Shown here: positions 1-8,115 of the stretch, piece by piece | Layout: each line of letters begins with the position of its first letter | Position numbering within the stretch: the stretch's first letter is position 1 | The notes under the pieces: generated by a model | What the model was told of the DNA's origin: nothing | What the model saw: only the letters and a program-made list of their open reading frames with translations | Database searches by the model: none | From: Bryobacterales bacterium | GTDB lineage: Bacteria; Acidobacteriota; Terriglobia; Bryobacterales; Bryobacteraceae | Assembly: GCA_003142355.1 (NCBI GenBank) | Contig: PLMF01000273.1 | Span: 735-9,511, forward strand | Length of the DNA: 8,777 nt | Direction of reading: 5' to 3' | Program-made: the position numbers and the translations under genes

Positions 1-362
<362 letters not shown>

Positions 363-376
363 TCCTTCAGGGTGGC

Positions 377-405
377 ATAACCGCAATCCGTCGATCGCAT
401 GTCAA
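377..405 (-). promoter_or_regulatory. Candidate sigma70-type promoter for uvrB
   Basis: Read on the minus strand, 405-400 is a perfect TTGACA -35 hexamer. Seventeen bases further lies GGTTAT (382-377), which matches only three of six positions of a -10 box; TATGCC (379-374, spacer 20) is an alternative. Transcription would begin about 370, giving a leader of under 10 bases before the uvrB ATG. The -35 box overlaps the upstream ATG at 399 that could otherwise start the PKS gene. The strong -35 supports the call; the poor -10 and very short leader weaken it. I see no LexA-type box. Confidence 0.3.
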
Positions 406-420
406 CTACACTGAATGGAT

Positions 421-424
421 GGAG
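421..424 (+). promoter_or_regulatory. Ribosome binding site that decides the PKS start
   Basis: GGAG lies seven bases before the ATG at 432, an ideal Shine-Dalgarno spacing. The in-frame ATG at 399, which would add eleven residues, has no purine-rich sequence in front of it. The condensation domain's first core motif begins at residue 9 of the shorter form, so the extra residues are not needed for the fold. I therefore start the PKS at 432. Confidence 0.65.
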
Positions 425-431
425 CGACCCT

Positions 432-3400
432 ATGACTCCCGAAGACTCCTGGCCCCTTTCCAAAGCCCAAGAACTCTTTTGGTGGTATTCGCAACCGGAA
501 CAAGGACTGCCGGCCCGTCACCATCACCTGCCCGTACTCGTAACGCTCCGCGGCAAGTTGGATCTGGCAGCCTTGGAATCCGCCATCGGTCGCGTTGTCG
601 AGCGTCATGCGGCGTTCCGCACAGTGTTTCTAGCCGGCCCTGTCCCGCGCCAGACAGCCATTGCCCCCGGACCATTTCACTTGCCATTTGCCGATCTGGA
701 GGGGATGCCGCCGGAGTTGCGGACCCTGGAGCGGGATCGCCTGATCCGCGAGGCCACTTCCAGGCCGTTTGATCTTTACGCGGCGCCGCCATGGAGGGCG
801 CTTCTACTCCGCCTGGGCGAGGACCATCACGAGCTCTTCCTGGTCTTCCACCACATCATCTGCGATGCGTGGTCCGAGCGCGTTGCGATTGGTGAACTGG
901 CTGAGATCTATCGCGCCGGCGTCTCCGGCGAGACCGCTCGCCTGGAACCCGTAACTTCCACCCTTTTCGATTTCGCTCAATCTGAGCGGCAGCGTCTGGA
1001 ATCCGGCGCGCTCGACGCGCAGGTGCGGTACTGGGCCGAACAAATGCGCGGCGCCCCCGAGGGGCTCGATATTCCCGTCGATGTGGAATCGGGAGCATCG
1101 ATGGGCTCTCCCGGCCGCGTGGAGCGGTTCGCAATTCCGCCGGACCTGTTCGCGCAGATCGAAGCGTTGGCCCGTCGGCATAAGGTCACGCCCTTCACGG
1201 TCGTGTTCGCCGGTTTTTCCATCTGGTTGCACCGGGTGACGGGGCAGACCGATCTCTGGTCCATGGTTGCAGTCGCCAACCGCGTGCAGCCGGCTTGGAA
1301 GAACGTGATCGGTTGCCTGGCGCAGCAGATGCCGATCCGTATCGAAGTCGCCGGCAATCCGTCGTTCCTGCAGGTGATCCAGCGGGTCCGCTCGACCGTC
1401 TGGAGCGGGTTGCGGCGCCAAGAGGCGCCGTACCTCGGATGGGATGAACGGCCGGCTGCGAATACCGCCGGCAGGCGCAAGTCTCAGCCGCTGGTCGCGG
1501 AGTTCGTGTACCAGAACACACTGGCGCCGCGAATCGAGGCGGGCGGGCTCTCCTTCGAGACGGAGATTCTGTGGGACCTCCTGGGCGTGGCCCGCCGCGC
1601 CGTTGTCTGTCAATTCCAGCGGGCCGAACACGGGCTCGACGGCCTTCTGGAGTACCGCAGCGATCTGTTCCGGCCCCAGACCGCAAAACGCTGGGTGTCG
1701 GACCTGGTGGCCATTCTCCGGGACGCAGTTGCCGCACCGCATCGGCCGCTCGACCAGATCGCCGCTCCGCGTCAACTGGCGGCGCCATCGGTGATTGCCG
1801 CACCGGAGCCGAAAACCGGCGTCCGTGAACCGATCGCCATCGTGGGCATCGCCTGTCGCTTTCCCGGTGGAGCCGACAATCCGGAGGCGCTGTGGGAACT
1901 CCTCCGCACCGGGGGGGATGCCATCCGCGAGATTCCAGCCGACCGCTGGGATCTCGGCTCATTCTACAGCCCGAACCCGGCCAAGCCCGGAAGGACCTTC
2001 GCGCGTTACGGGGGCTTTCTCGCCAATATCGACGGATTCGACGCGCCGTTCTTCGGCATCGCGCCCCGCGAGGCGGCGCAGATGGACCCCGAACAACGCC
2101 TGGTACTGGAACTCTCCTGGGAGGCGCTGGATGACGCCGGCCTCTCCGTTGCGGATCTGGCGGGCCAACCGGCCGCGGTGTTTATGGCGTCCGCTCCGCC
2201 GGACTACATCACGTTTCGAGCCGACCCCGCGTCCTACGCCGCCATGGACGGTCATAGCGCTTCCGGCGGCAGTTCCAGCGTGCTCTCCAATCGCATCTCG
2301 TACACCTACGATTTGCGCGGGCCGAGCGTGACTGTGGATACCGCGTGCTCGGGGTCGCTGGTGGCCATTCACCAGGCTTGTCAGAGTATTTGGCACTCGG
2401 GGTGTATTCTCGCGCTGGCCGGAGGAGTGCAAATCAACGTCTGCCCGGCTAACTTCGTGATGTTCGCCAAGGCTTCCCTGCTTTCCCCGACAGGCCGATG
2501 CCGCGCCTTTGACGCCGCGGCCGACGGGTTTGTTCGAGGAGAGGGCGCCGGCATCGTGGTGTTAAAGCCGCTCTCCGCGGCGCGGCGTGACAACGATCGG
2601 GTCTATGCGACCATCCGCGGAACGGCCGTAAACCAGGACGGGCGCACACCGAGCCTGACCATGCCCAGCTTCGACGCGCAGGCCGCCGCCATCCGCGAGG
2701 CTCTCGGGCAGGCGAATGTCGCGGGGGCCATGGTTCAGTACGTCGAAGCACACGGTCCGGGAACGCAGGTTGGAGACCCGATTGAGGCCCGTGCGCTCGG
2801 AACCGCGCTGGGGCGGCGCCGCACAGATGCCTGCGTCATTGGCTCTATCAAGACCAACATCGGGCATCTGGAGGCGAGTGCCGGCGTGGCCGGCGCCATC
2901 AAGCTGGCGCTTTCGCTCTGGCACCGCCAGATTCCGCCCAACCTCCATTTCCAAACACGGAACCCTAAGATCCAGATGCGAGAGCTGGCTCTGAGGGTGC
3001 CCACGGCCCTCGAAGCGTGGCCGCCCAATCGGGATGAATGGCCGCGGCTGGGAGGCGTGAACTCGTTCGGCTTCGGCGGGACGAATGCGCACGCCCTGCT
3101 GGAGGAAGCGGACGCCGCGCCTGAAGACTCGACCGCCCCGGAACCCGGACGCGCTGAAATACTGCTGCTTTCCGCACGCAGTGAAGCCGCACTGGCCGAA
3201 AGAGCGCGCACATTCCAAAGCTATCTCGCGGCCGCTTCCGCCGGCCTCCACGATATCGCCTACACCGCCGCCGCGCGGCGCAGTCATCACACCTACCGGC
3301 TGGCCGTCACCGGTGCGTCTTCCGCGGAATGGGCGGATGCTCTTCGCGCCTTTGTGGCGGGGGAAGCGCGCCGCGGCACGGCCGATGGACGCGTGCGCGA

Positions 3401-6400
3401 CCGCGCCAACTGGCGGCGGCCGGTTTTCGTCTTCTCCGGCATTGGCCAGCAGCACGCGCGCATGGGGTACGAGCTGTTCGCAACCGAGCCGGTCTTCCAC
3501 GACGCGGTTCTGGGGGTGGACGCCGAACTGAAGCGCCACCTCGACTTTTCCGTCGCCGATGTCTTCACTGGCGGCACCACCGAAATAGATCGCACGGAAG
3601 TGGCACAGGTCGCGATTCTCGCCATGCAGGTTGGTCTGGCGGCACTGTGGAGATCCTGGGGGTTCGAGCCGGAGGCGGTCGTGGGCCACAGCGCCGGGGA
3701 GGTGGCGGCAGCTTATGTCTCCGGTGCGTTGTCCCTCGCCGATGCCGCGCGTGTAGTCTGCACTCGTGCGAAACTGCAGGCCGAGACCGCCGGACATGGC
3801 GGCATGCTCGCCGTCGGCATGGCCGTTGATGCGCTGCGCGCGCGCTTCCCCTTCGATGAGACACTCATTTCCGTCGCCGCCGTCAACAGTCCCCAATCGA
3901 TAACCCTCGCGGGCAACGCCGATGCGTTACTCGAGCTCGCCTCGCAATTGAACGGCGCAGGCGTGTTCAACCGCCCGCTCAAGGTTGAGGTGCCCTATCA
4001 TAGCCCGGCCATGGAGCCTCTGATGCCGCGCCTGGTCGCCGCATTGGCTGGAATCCGGCCGCAGGTGCCGAACATCCGTCTCATCTCGACGCTTACCGGG
4101 CAGTTGATCGCCGGCGCCGAGATGACCCCGCCCTACTGGGCCTCCAATATGCGGGCGCCGGTGCGGTTCGCGGATGCCATCGCGGGCCTGCGCCAGGACG
4201 GCTGCGATGTTTTCATCGAGATCGCCGCCCATCCGGTGCTCGGCCCTTCGCTCAGGGAGTGCCTCGGCCAGGATGCGCTCGTGCTGGCGTCCGTGCGGCG
4301 AGATGAACCTGAGCGGACAGCGCTGCTGGCGGCGATCGGCAAGTTATTCGTCTTCGGGTATCCGCTGGATGCGCGGCGGCTGTTCCTCTCCCATGCCAGG
4401 CTCACGTCTTTGCCGGCATATCCGTGGCAGAAGGCGCGCTACTGGCTCGAATCCGACACCATGAGCCGCTGGCGGCTGGGCCGGAGATTCCATCCACTGC
4501 TCTCTACCCCGGCATCTCTGCCGTTTCCCGCCTGGTACGGCGACGCCGACCTCGACCGGCTCTCGTTTTTGCGCGATCATCGCCTGCGTGGCGAGACGGT
4601 CCTCCCGTTCACGGCCTGTCTTGAAGCGGCCGCTGCAGCCGCGGGCGCGGCCAACGAAGGCCGATCTTGCGGGTTGGCGGACATCCGCATGGAGAAAGCC
4701 CTCATCTTGTTGGAAGACAGTCCGAATCCATTCTGCGTGGTAGTCGACCCGGGACGCTCTGAGGTATCCATCTCGAGCCCTTCGGGTGGCTCCTTTATCC
4801 GGCATTTCACGGCCCGCGTGGTTGCCGCGCCGCCCGAGCCGCCACCGCTCGATATCGCCGCCATCCGCCAACGCTGTCCCCATGTGTGCGGCGGCGAGGA
4901 AGTCTACCAGCGTCTTCGAGAACGTGGATTCGAGTACGGTCCCGCATTTCGCGGCGTGAAACGCGCTTGGTTTGGCGACGGTGAGGCGCTTTTTGAAGTG
5001 GAGTGGCCGGAGACATTGACGGAGGAAGCTTCTTTCATTGCCCATCCCGCCATGGTCGACGCCTATCTGAACGGAGTGCCACTGGTGGCGGATGCTTCGG
5101 AGGCCTGGATTCCAGTGCGTTGCGACGAGATCGCTTTCCTCCGCGCCTTCCCGCGCCGGGGCTGGAGCTACGCCCGGCTCACCTCACGGTCGGGCGGGAG
5201 CTGCTCCGTCGAATTCGCCAGCGGCGATGGCTCGGGACGCCTGTCCGTGTTCGGCCGCGGAATGCAATACCGTGCACTGGCGACTGCCCCCGCCGGAGTC
5301 GCTCCCTGCAAGCTGATCTATCGCACGGTTTGGGAACCGCAGCCGCTCGACGGCGCACCGGCGCTCCAGCCGGGCGCGCGCTGGCTGATCTTCGCCGACA
5401 GCGGCGGCGTCGGCGAGCGGCTCGCATCGCTGGTGGCGCAAGCCGGAGGGTCCTCTGTCCTGGCTTTTCCCGGTGACGAGACTCGGGCCGTTGCGCCCGG
5501 GCGCTATACCGTGAGGGCCCGCCACACGGACGACCTTCGCGTCTTCCTTCGTGCGCTCGGGCCCGTCAACACGGTGGTCCACCTTTGGGGCCCGGATCCG
5601 GCAAAGGACGGAGTCGATCCGGTTGCCACTCACGAAGCCGGACACCTCAGTCTTCTCTTTCTCACGCAAGCCCTGGTGGAGCAGGAACGCGTTCCGCACT
5701 TATGTCTCATCGTTCGTGACGCCTGGTGTGTGGTGCCAGGGGAAATTCCCGCGGTGGGAGCGGCTTCGACCTGGGGTCTCGGGCGTACGATTCTTGCGGA
5801 GCATCCGGCATTGCGCGTCCGCCTCATCGATCTGGGGGCCGCTGCCGCGGAACAACCCGAAGCCGTCTTTCGGGAGATCGCCTGCGCTTCCCCGGAGAAC
5901 GAAGTCGCATTGCGCGGCGCGGGCCGCTGGGTCCCACGGGTTGAGCGCGCTGCGCTGAAGCGCCCCGCGGGCAGTAAGCCCTGCCAACTCGTCATTCGGG
6001 AACCAGGCTCGTTTGAGAACCTGATCTTCACTCCGGCGCCGCCGGCGTTGCCCGCTCCAGGGGAAGTCGCCATTGAGGTTGCCGCGGCGGGCGTGAATTT
6101 CAAGGACGTGGTCAAGACGCTAGGGCGTATCGATGCCGACAGCCTGCGGAAAACCAGCGCGGGCCAGTCACTCGGCGCCGAATGCGCAGGGAGGGTGATC
6201 GCGGTTGGTCCCGGAGTGACTGGCGTTTCGGAAGGCGATGAGGTTATGGCCATCGCGCCCCAGTGTTTCGGCACGGTTGCGATGGCGCCCGCTCGCTTCG
6301 TCGTTGCCAAGCCCGAGCGTATGACTTTTGCGGAAGCTGCGACCTTGCCAGTGGCCTATCTGACGGCGTACTACGCCCTCCGGGAATGCGCTCGCATCCG

Positions 6401-8087
6401 GAAAGGCGAGCGAATTCTGATTCACTCCGCGGCGGGCGGCGTGGGCCAGGCGGCGCTGCGGATCGCCGAGCGGCTCGGAGCCGAAGTCTTCGCCACCGCC
6501 GGCAGCGAATCCAAACGGGAGTTCCTGCGGTCGCAAGGCGTGAAGCTGGTGATGGATTCGCGTTCGCTGGCCTTCGCACAGGAAACTCTGGACGCTACCG
6601 GCGGCGAGGGGCTCGACGTTGTCATCAACACGCTGCCGCCCGCGACCATACCGAAGAGCCTTGAGACTCTGCGGCCGCGCGGCCGTTTCGTGGACATCAG
6701 CAATATTTACAGCGATGCCGCGCTGGACCTGCGCTCGTTCCAAAAAGGGCTGTCGGCCAGCGCGTTCGATCTCGACCAATTGATGCGGACCGACCCCGAT
6801 TTCATGGCGGCGCAGTTTCGGGAAGCGATGACGTTTGTGGTCGAGAACCGGCTCCCGCCGCTGGTCCACCAGGAATTCCCGCTCCATCGCGCCGGCGACG
6901 CCTTTCGGCTGATGGCACGGGCGCAGCACGTTGGCAAGCTGGTGCTGATTCCGGAAGCCGCGCCGGACTTGCCGGTGGATGTTGCCGCGGCAACTTGCCA
7001 GCTCCGCGCCGACGCCACGTACCTCGTGACCGGCGGCACCAGGGGGTTTGGGCTGTACACTGCGCGATGGCTGGCCGGCTGCGGCGCCCGCCACCTGGCG
7101 TTGCTCTCGCGAAGCGGACGGCTGAATCCGGAGGACCAGCAGACGCTGGCGGACCTGGCAGCCCTTGGCGTCGGCGTACGTCTGCTACGGGCGGATGTCT
7201 CGAAGCGCGAAGAGGTGGCCGAGGCGCTACGGGAAATCGAAGCTTCCATGCCGCCGCTGCGCGGTATCGTCCACGCAGCCAACATTTATGCCGATACCAT
7301 CGTGGCCAATCTGGACGCGGATTCCTTCCGCCGGGTGATGCTCCCCAAGGCCTTGGGCGCCTGGAATCTGCATTGCCTCACCCGCGCTTTGCCGTTGGAT
7401 TTCTTCGTCCTTTACTCGTCGGTTGCCGCCCTATTCGGACGTGCTGGATTGGCGGCCTATGCGGCGGCAAACGCCTTCCTCGACGGGTTGGCGGAATACC
7501 GGCATGCGCTGGGCTTGCCCGCCCTGGCAGCCGGATGGGGTCCGCTCGCCGCGGTTGGCGAGGTGGACCGCCGCCAGTGGCTCGCCGCGCTATTCCAGAC
7601 CTTCGGGTTCTCACTGCTCCAGCCGGAGGACGCGGTGCGATCTCTGGCCGTTCTGTTGGAACTGGGCGCCCCTGCCGCCACCGTCATGGATCTTGACTGG
7701 AACAAGCGGTTCCAAGAGTCGCATGTGCCTCCGCGATTCTCCCGGTTCGTGAGCGTGGATGCGGTGGGCCAGCAGACAGTGCCCATCGCCCAACGAATTG
7801 CGGCCGCCGATCCGGAGAATCGCCCCGCTCTTCTGGCCGACGAGATCTCGCGTGCTGTGGCGGCAGCCCTCGGTTCCGGCTCCCGCGCTGTCGATCGCGA
7901 TTTGCCGCTCACCAGCCTGGGACTGGATTCGCTGCTGGCTGTTGAATTGAGCATCCGGTTGGCGCGCGACCTTCAGATCGAAGTTTCGTCCGTCCGATTG
8001 TTGAGCGGCCCCACCATCAACCTGCTGGCGCACCAGTTGGCTCCGCTGGTGGCGGCCCGGACGGACAACCCGCATAAGCTATCCTGA
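432..8087 (+). CDS. Single-module reducing type I PKS, C-KS-AT-DH-psiKR-ER-KR-ACP
   Basis: This 2551-residue multidomain synthase should extend an acyl chain with units selected by its AT, held on its own ACP, and reduce each beta-keto group fully to methylene. Domain order by residue is condensation 8-430, Ala/Pro-rich linker 431-465, KS 466-895, AT 996-1290, DH 1353-1616, structural pseudo-KR 1628-1842, ER 1852-2176, KR 2195-2380, ACP 2467-2540. The reading frame is unbroken and all core catalytic residues that I can locate are present. The KR motifs (TGGTRGFG, YSS...AAYAAAN, WGPLAAVG) remind me of Mas-like iterative lipid PKSs, from memory only. There is no adenylation domain, no thioesterase, no methyltransferase, and only about 11 residues after the ACP, so no C-terminal docking segment; the N terminus goes straight into the condensation fold. 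The protein thus looks like a standalone, possibly iterative, enzyme rather than one link of a longer line. Product unknown. The alternative ATG at 399 would give 2562 residues. Confidence 0.95.
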   Translation: MTPEDSWPLSKAQELFWWYSQPEQGLPARHHHLPVLVTLRGKLDLAALESAIGRVVERHAAFRTVFLAGPVPRQTAIAPGPFHLPFADLEGMPPELRTLERDRLIREATSRPFDLYAAPPWRALLLRLGEDHHELFLVFHHIICDAWSERVAIGELAEIYRAGVSGETARLEPVTSTLFDFAQSERQRLESGALDAQVRYWAEQMRGAPEGLDIPVDVESGASMGSPGRVERFAIPPDLFAQIEALARRHKVTPFTVVFAGFSIWLHRVTGQTDLWSMVAVANRVQPAWKNVIGCLAQQMPIRIEVAGNPSFLQVIQRVRSTVWSGLRRQEAPYLGWDERPAANTAGRRKSQPLVAEFVYQNTLAPRIEAGGLSFETEILWDLLGVARRAVVCQFQRAEHGLDGLLEYRSDLFRPQTAKRWVSDLVAILRDAVAAPHRPLDQIAAPRQLAAPSVIAAPEPKTGVREPIAIVGIACRFPGGADNPEALWELLRTGGDAIREIPADRWDLGSFYSPNPAKPGRTFARYGGFLANIDGFDAPFFGIAPREAAQMDPEQRLVLELSWEALDDAGLSVADLAGQPAAVFMASAPPDYITFRADPASYAAMDGHSASGGSSSVLSNRISYTYDLRGPSVTVDTACSGSLVAIHQACQSIWHSGCILALAGGVQINVCPANFVMFAKASLLSPTGRCRAFDAAADGFVRGEGAGIVVLKPLSAARRDNDRVYATIRGTAVNQDGRTPSLTMPSFDAQAAAIREALGQANVAGAMVQYVEAHGPGTQVGDPIEARALGTALGRRRTDACVIGSIKTNIGHLEASAGVAGAIKLALSLWHRQIPPNLHFQTRNPKIQMRELALRVPTALEAWPPNRDEWPRLGGVNSFGFGGTNAHALLEEADAAPEDSTAPEPGRAEILLLSARSEAALAERARTFQSYLAAASAGLHDIAYTAAARRSHHTYRLAVTGASSAEWADALRAFVAGEARRGTADGRVRDRANWRRPVFVFSGIGQQHARMGYELFATEPVFHDAVLGVDAELKRHLDFSVADVFTGGTTEIDRTEVAQVAILAMQVGLAALWRSWGFEPEAVVGHSAGEVAAAYVSGALSLADAARVVCTRAKLQAETAGHGGMLAVGMAVDALRARFPFDETLISVAAVNSPQSITLAGNADALLELASQLNGAGVFNRPLKVEVPYHSPAMEPLMPRLVAALAGIRPQVPNIRLISTLTGQLIAGAEMTPPYWASNMRAPVRFADAIAGLRQDGCDVFIEIAAHPVLGPSLRECLGQDALVLASVRRDEPERTALLAAIGKLFVFGYPLDARRLFLSHARLTSLPAYPWQKARYWLESDTMSRWRLGRRFHPLLSTPASLPFPAWYGDADLDRLSFLRDHRLRGETVLPFTACLEAAAAAAGAANEGRSCGLADIRMEKALILLEDSPNPFCVVVDPGRSEVSISSPSGGSFIRHFTARVVAAPPEPPPLDIAAIRQRCPHVCGGEEVYQRLRERGFEYGPAFRGVKRAWFGDGEALFEVEWPETLTEEASFIAHPAMVDAYLNGVPLVADASEAWIPVRCDEIAFLRAFPRRGWSYARLTSRSGGSCSVEFASGDGSGRLSVFGRGMQYRALATAPAGVAPCKLIYRTVWEPQPLDGAPALQPGARWLIFADSGGVGERLASLVAQAGGSSVLAFPGDETRAVAPGRYTVRARHTDDLRVFLRALGPVNTVVHLWGPDPAKDGVDPVATHEAGHLSLLFLTQALVEQERVPHLCLIVRDAWCVVPGEIPAVGAASTWGLGRTILAEHPALRVRLIDLGAAAAEQPEAVFREIACASPENEVALRGAGRWVPRVERAALKRPAGSKPCQLVIREPGSFENLIFTPAPPALPAPGEVAIEVAAAGVNFKDVVKTLGRIDADSLRKTSAGQSLGAECAGRVIAVGPGVTGVSEGDEVMAIAPQCFGTVAMAPARFVVAKPERMTFAEAATLPVAYLTAYYALRECARIRKGERILIHSAAGGVGQAALRIAERLGAEVFATAGSESKREFLRSQGVKLVMDSRSLAFAQETLDATGGEGLDVVINTLPPATIPKSLETLRPRGRFVDISNIYSDAALDLRSFQKGLSASAFDLDQLMRTDPDFMAAQFREAMTFVVENRLPPLVHQEFPLHRAGDAFRLMARAQHVGKLVLIPEAAPDLPVDVAAATCQLRADATYLVTGGTRGFGLYTARWLAGCGARHLALLSRSGRLNPEDQQTLADLAALGVGVRLLRADVSKREEVAEALREIEASMPPLRGIVHAANIYADTIVANLDADSFRRVMLPKALGAWNLHCLTRALPLDFFVLYSSVAALFGRAGLAAYAAANAFLDGLAEYRHALGLPALAAGWGPLAAVGEVDRRQWLAALFQTFGFSLLQPEDAVRSLAVLLELGAPAATVMDLDWNKRFQESHVPPRFSRFVSVDAVGQQTVPIAQRIAAADPENRPALLADEISRAVAAALGSGSRAVDRDLPLTSLGLDSLLAVELSIRLARDLQIEVSSVRLLSGPTINLLAHQLAPLVAARTDNPHKLS
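453..1721 (+). other. Domain: NRPS-type condensation (C) domain at the PKS N terminus
   Basis: Residues 8-430 of the PKS. C domains transfer an acyl group from a carrier thioester to an amine or, in some subfamilies, an alcohol. Visible core motifs are LSKAQELFWW (9-18, core C1), RHAAFRT (58-64, C2), the active-site HHIICDAWS (140-148, C3; His141 catalytic, Asp145 structural), FDFA around 180 (C4) and VIGCLAQQMPIR around 293-304 (C5). The usual Gly after the C3 Asp is Ala. No A or carrier domain follows; the KS begins after a linker of about 35 residues rich in Ala and Pro. The intact second His and Asp argue for activity. A PapA-like acyltransferase role or a starter-type C domain are alternatives that sequence alone cannot separate. 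Confidence 0.9.
1827..3116 (+). other. Domain: beta-ketoacyl synthase (KS)
   Basis: Residues 466-895 of the PKS, beginning EPIAIVGIACRFPGG. The KS accepts the growing chain and performs decarboxylative Claisen condensation. The Cys-His-His triad is intact: Cys639 in DTACSGS, His774 in EAHGPGT, His812 in KTNIGHLEAS. The C-terminal FGFGGTNAH is at 879-887. The active-site Cys rules out a KSQ-type decarboxylating loading KS, and both His rule out a non-elongating KS0. The second motif carries Pro776 where most KS domains have Thr. Confidence 0.97.
3417..4301 (+). other. Domain: acyltransferase (AT), probably malonyl-specific
   Basis: Residues 996-1290 of the PKS. The AT loads the extender unit on the ACP. 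It has FSGIGQQ (1001-1007) at the oxyanion-loop position, the nucleophile Ser1087 in GHSAGE, and catalytic His1190 in VPYHS. The residue after the Ser is Ala, not the Gln typical of methylmalonyl-specific ATs, and VPYH resembles the VPSH of the malonyl transferase FabD rather than the YASH of methylmalonyl ATs. Malonyl-CoA is therefore the better guess, though the motif is neither canonical HAFH nor YASH. The post-AT linker ends with LPAYPWQ (1327-1333), as usual in type I PKSs. Confidence 0.93.
4488..5279 (+). other. Domain: dehydratase (DH), double hotdog
   Basis: Residues 1353-1616 of the PKS. DH removes water from the beta-hydroxyacyl-ACP to give the enoyl product. The first hotdog carries the HxxxGxxxxP motif, with His1383, Gly1387 and Pro1392. 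The second has EYGPAF (1501-1506) and HPAMVDAYLN, where Asp1543 is the catalytic acid. The residue four after it, commonly Gln or His, is Asn1547. The His/Asp dyad is complete, so the domain is probably active. Confidence 0.9.
5313..5957 (+). other. Domain: structural pseudo-ketoreductase (psiKR)
   Basis: Residues 1628-1842 of the PKS, between DH and ER. It starts LIYRTVWEPQPL and holds a degenerate Rossmann half (RWLIFADSGGVGERLA) with a later GLGRTILAEHPALRVRLIDL stretch, the pattern of the non-catalytic KR subdomain that packs against the catalytic KR in reducing PKSs and animal FAS. It has no Ser-Tyr-Lys catalytic set and no methyltransferase SAM motif that I can see, so I assign a scaffold role only. 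Confidence 0.8.
5985..6959 (+). other. Domain: enoylreductase (ER), MDR type
   Basis: Residues 1852-2176 of the PKS. ER reduces the enoyl-ACP double bond with NADPH. It has the substrate-side motif AGVNFKDV (1886-1893) and the cofactor motif HSAAGGVGQ (1998-2006), followed by a typical medium-chain-reductase body and the closing HVGKLVLIPEA. The presence of a complete ER with an active-looking DH and KR makes full reduction to a saturated chain the expected outcome of each cycle. Confidence 0.95.
7014..7571 (+). other. Domain: ketoreductase (KR), catalytic, B-type marker
   Basis: Residues 2195-2380 of the PKS. KR reduces the beta-keto group with NADPH. The cofactor motif is TGGTRGFG (2200-2207). 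Lys2306, Ser2330, Tyr2343 and Asn2347 form the active site with the canonical spacing (24 residues Lys to Ser, 13 residues Ser to Tyr). Asp2288 in HAANIYAD falls exactly 42 residues before the Ser, the position of the last Asp in the LDD fingerprint of B-type KRs, although the preceding Leu-Asp is Tyr-Ala here. The Trp of A-type KRs is absent. Stereochemistry would be erased by DH and ER when those act. Confidence 0.93.
7830..8051 (+). other. Domain: acyl carrier protein (ACP)
   Basis: Residues 2467-2540 of the PKS. The phosphopantetheine attachment site is Ser2500 in LGLDSLLAVEL. A single ACP is present, and it is the last domain; the protein ends about 11 residues later without a thioesterase, reductase or docking helix. 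The ACP needs a phosphopantetheinyl transferase from elsewhere in the genome. Confidence 0.95.
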
Positions 8088-8115
8088 AAAAGCAGTGCCG
8101 TTCAATCCGTCCTCC

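Noticed and set aside
399..431. ATG at 399 as the PKS start, adding 11 residues
   Set aside because: No ribosome binding site precedes it and it overlaps the candidate uvrB -35 box; the ATG at 432 has GGAG at ideal spacing.
804..1775. 323-residue open frame on the minus strand over the condensation domain, and a similar 308-residue one at 6168-7094 over the ER
   Set aside because: Both are shadows of clearly coding sequence on the plus strand, with no family resemblance.
1911..1917. Run of seven G in the KS coding sequence, as a possible phase-variable slip site
   Set aside because: The run is short, the frame is intact, and a G7 is unremarkable in DNA of this GC content.
2562..3896. 444-residue open frame on the minus strand inside the PKS gene
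   Set aside because: It lies antisense to the KS and AT coding sequence, has low-complexity Arg/Gly/Ala-rich composition and no recognisable motif. Long antisense frames are expected in high-GC genes.
8088..8115. Possible terminator between the PKS and waaF
   Set aside because: The 28-base gap has no hairpin followed by a T run; the only homopolymer is a short A run at the stop codon.
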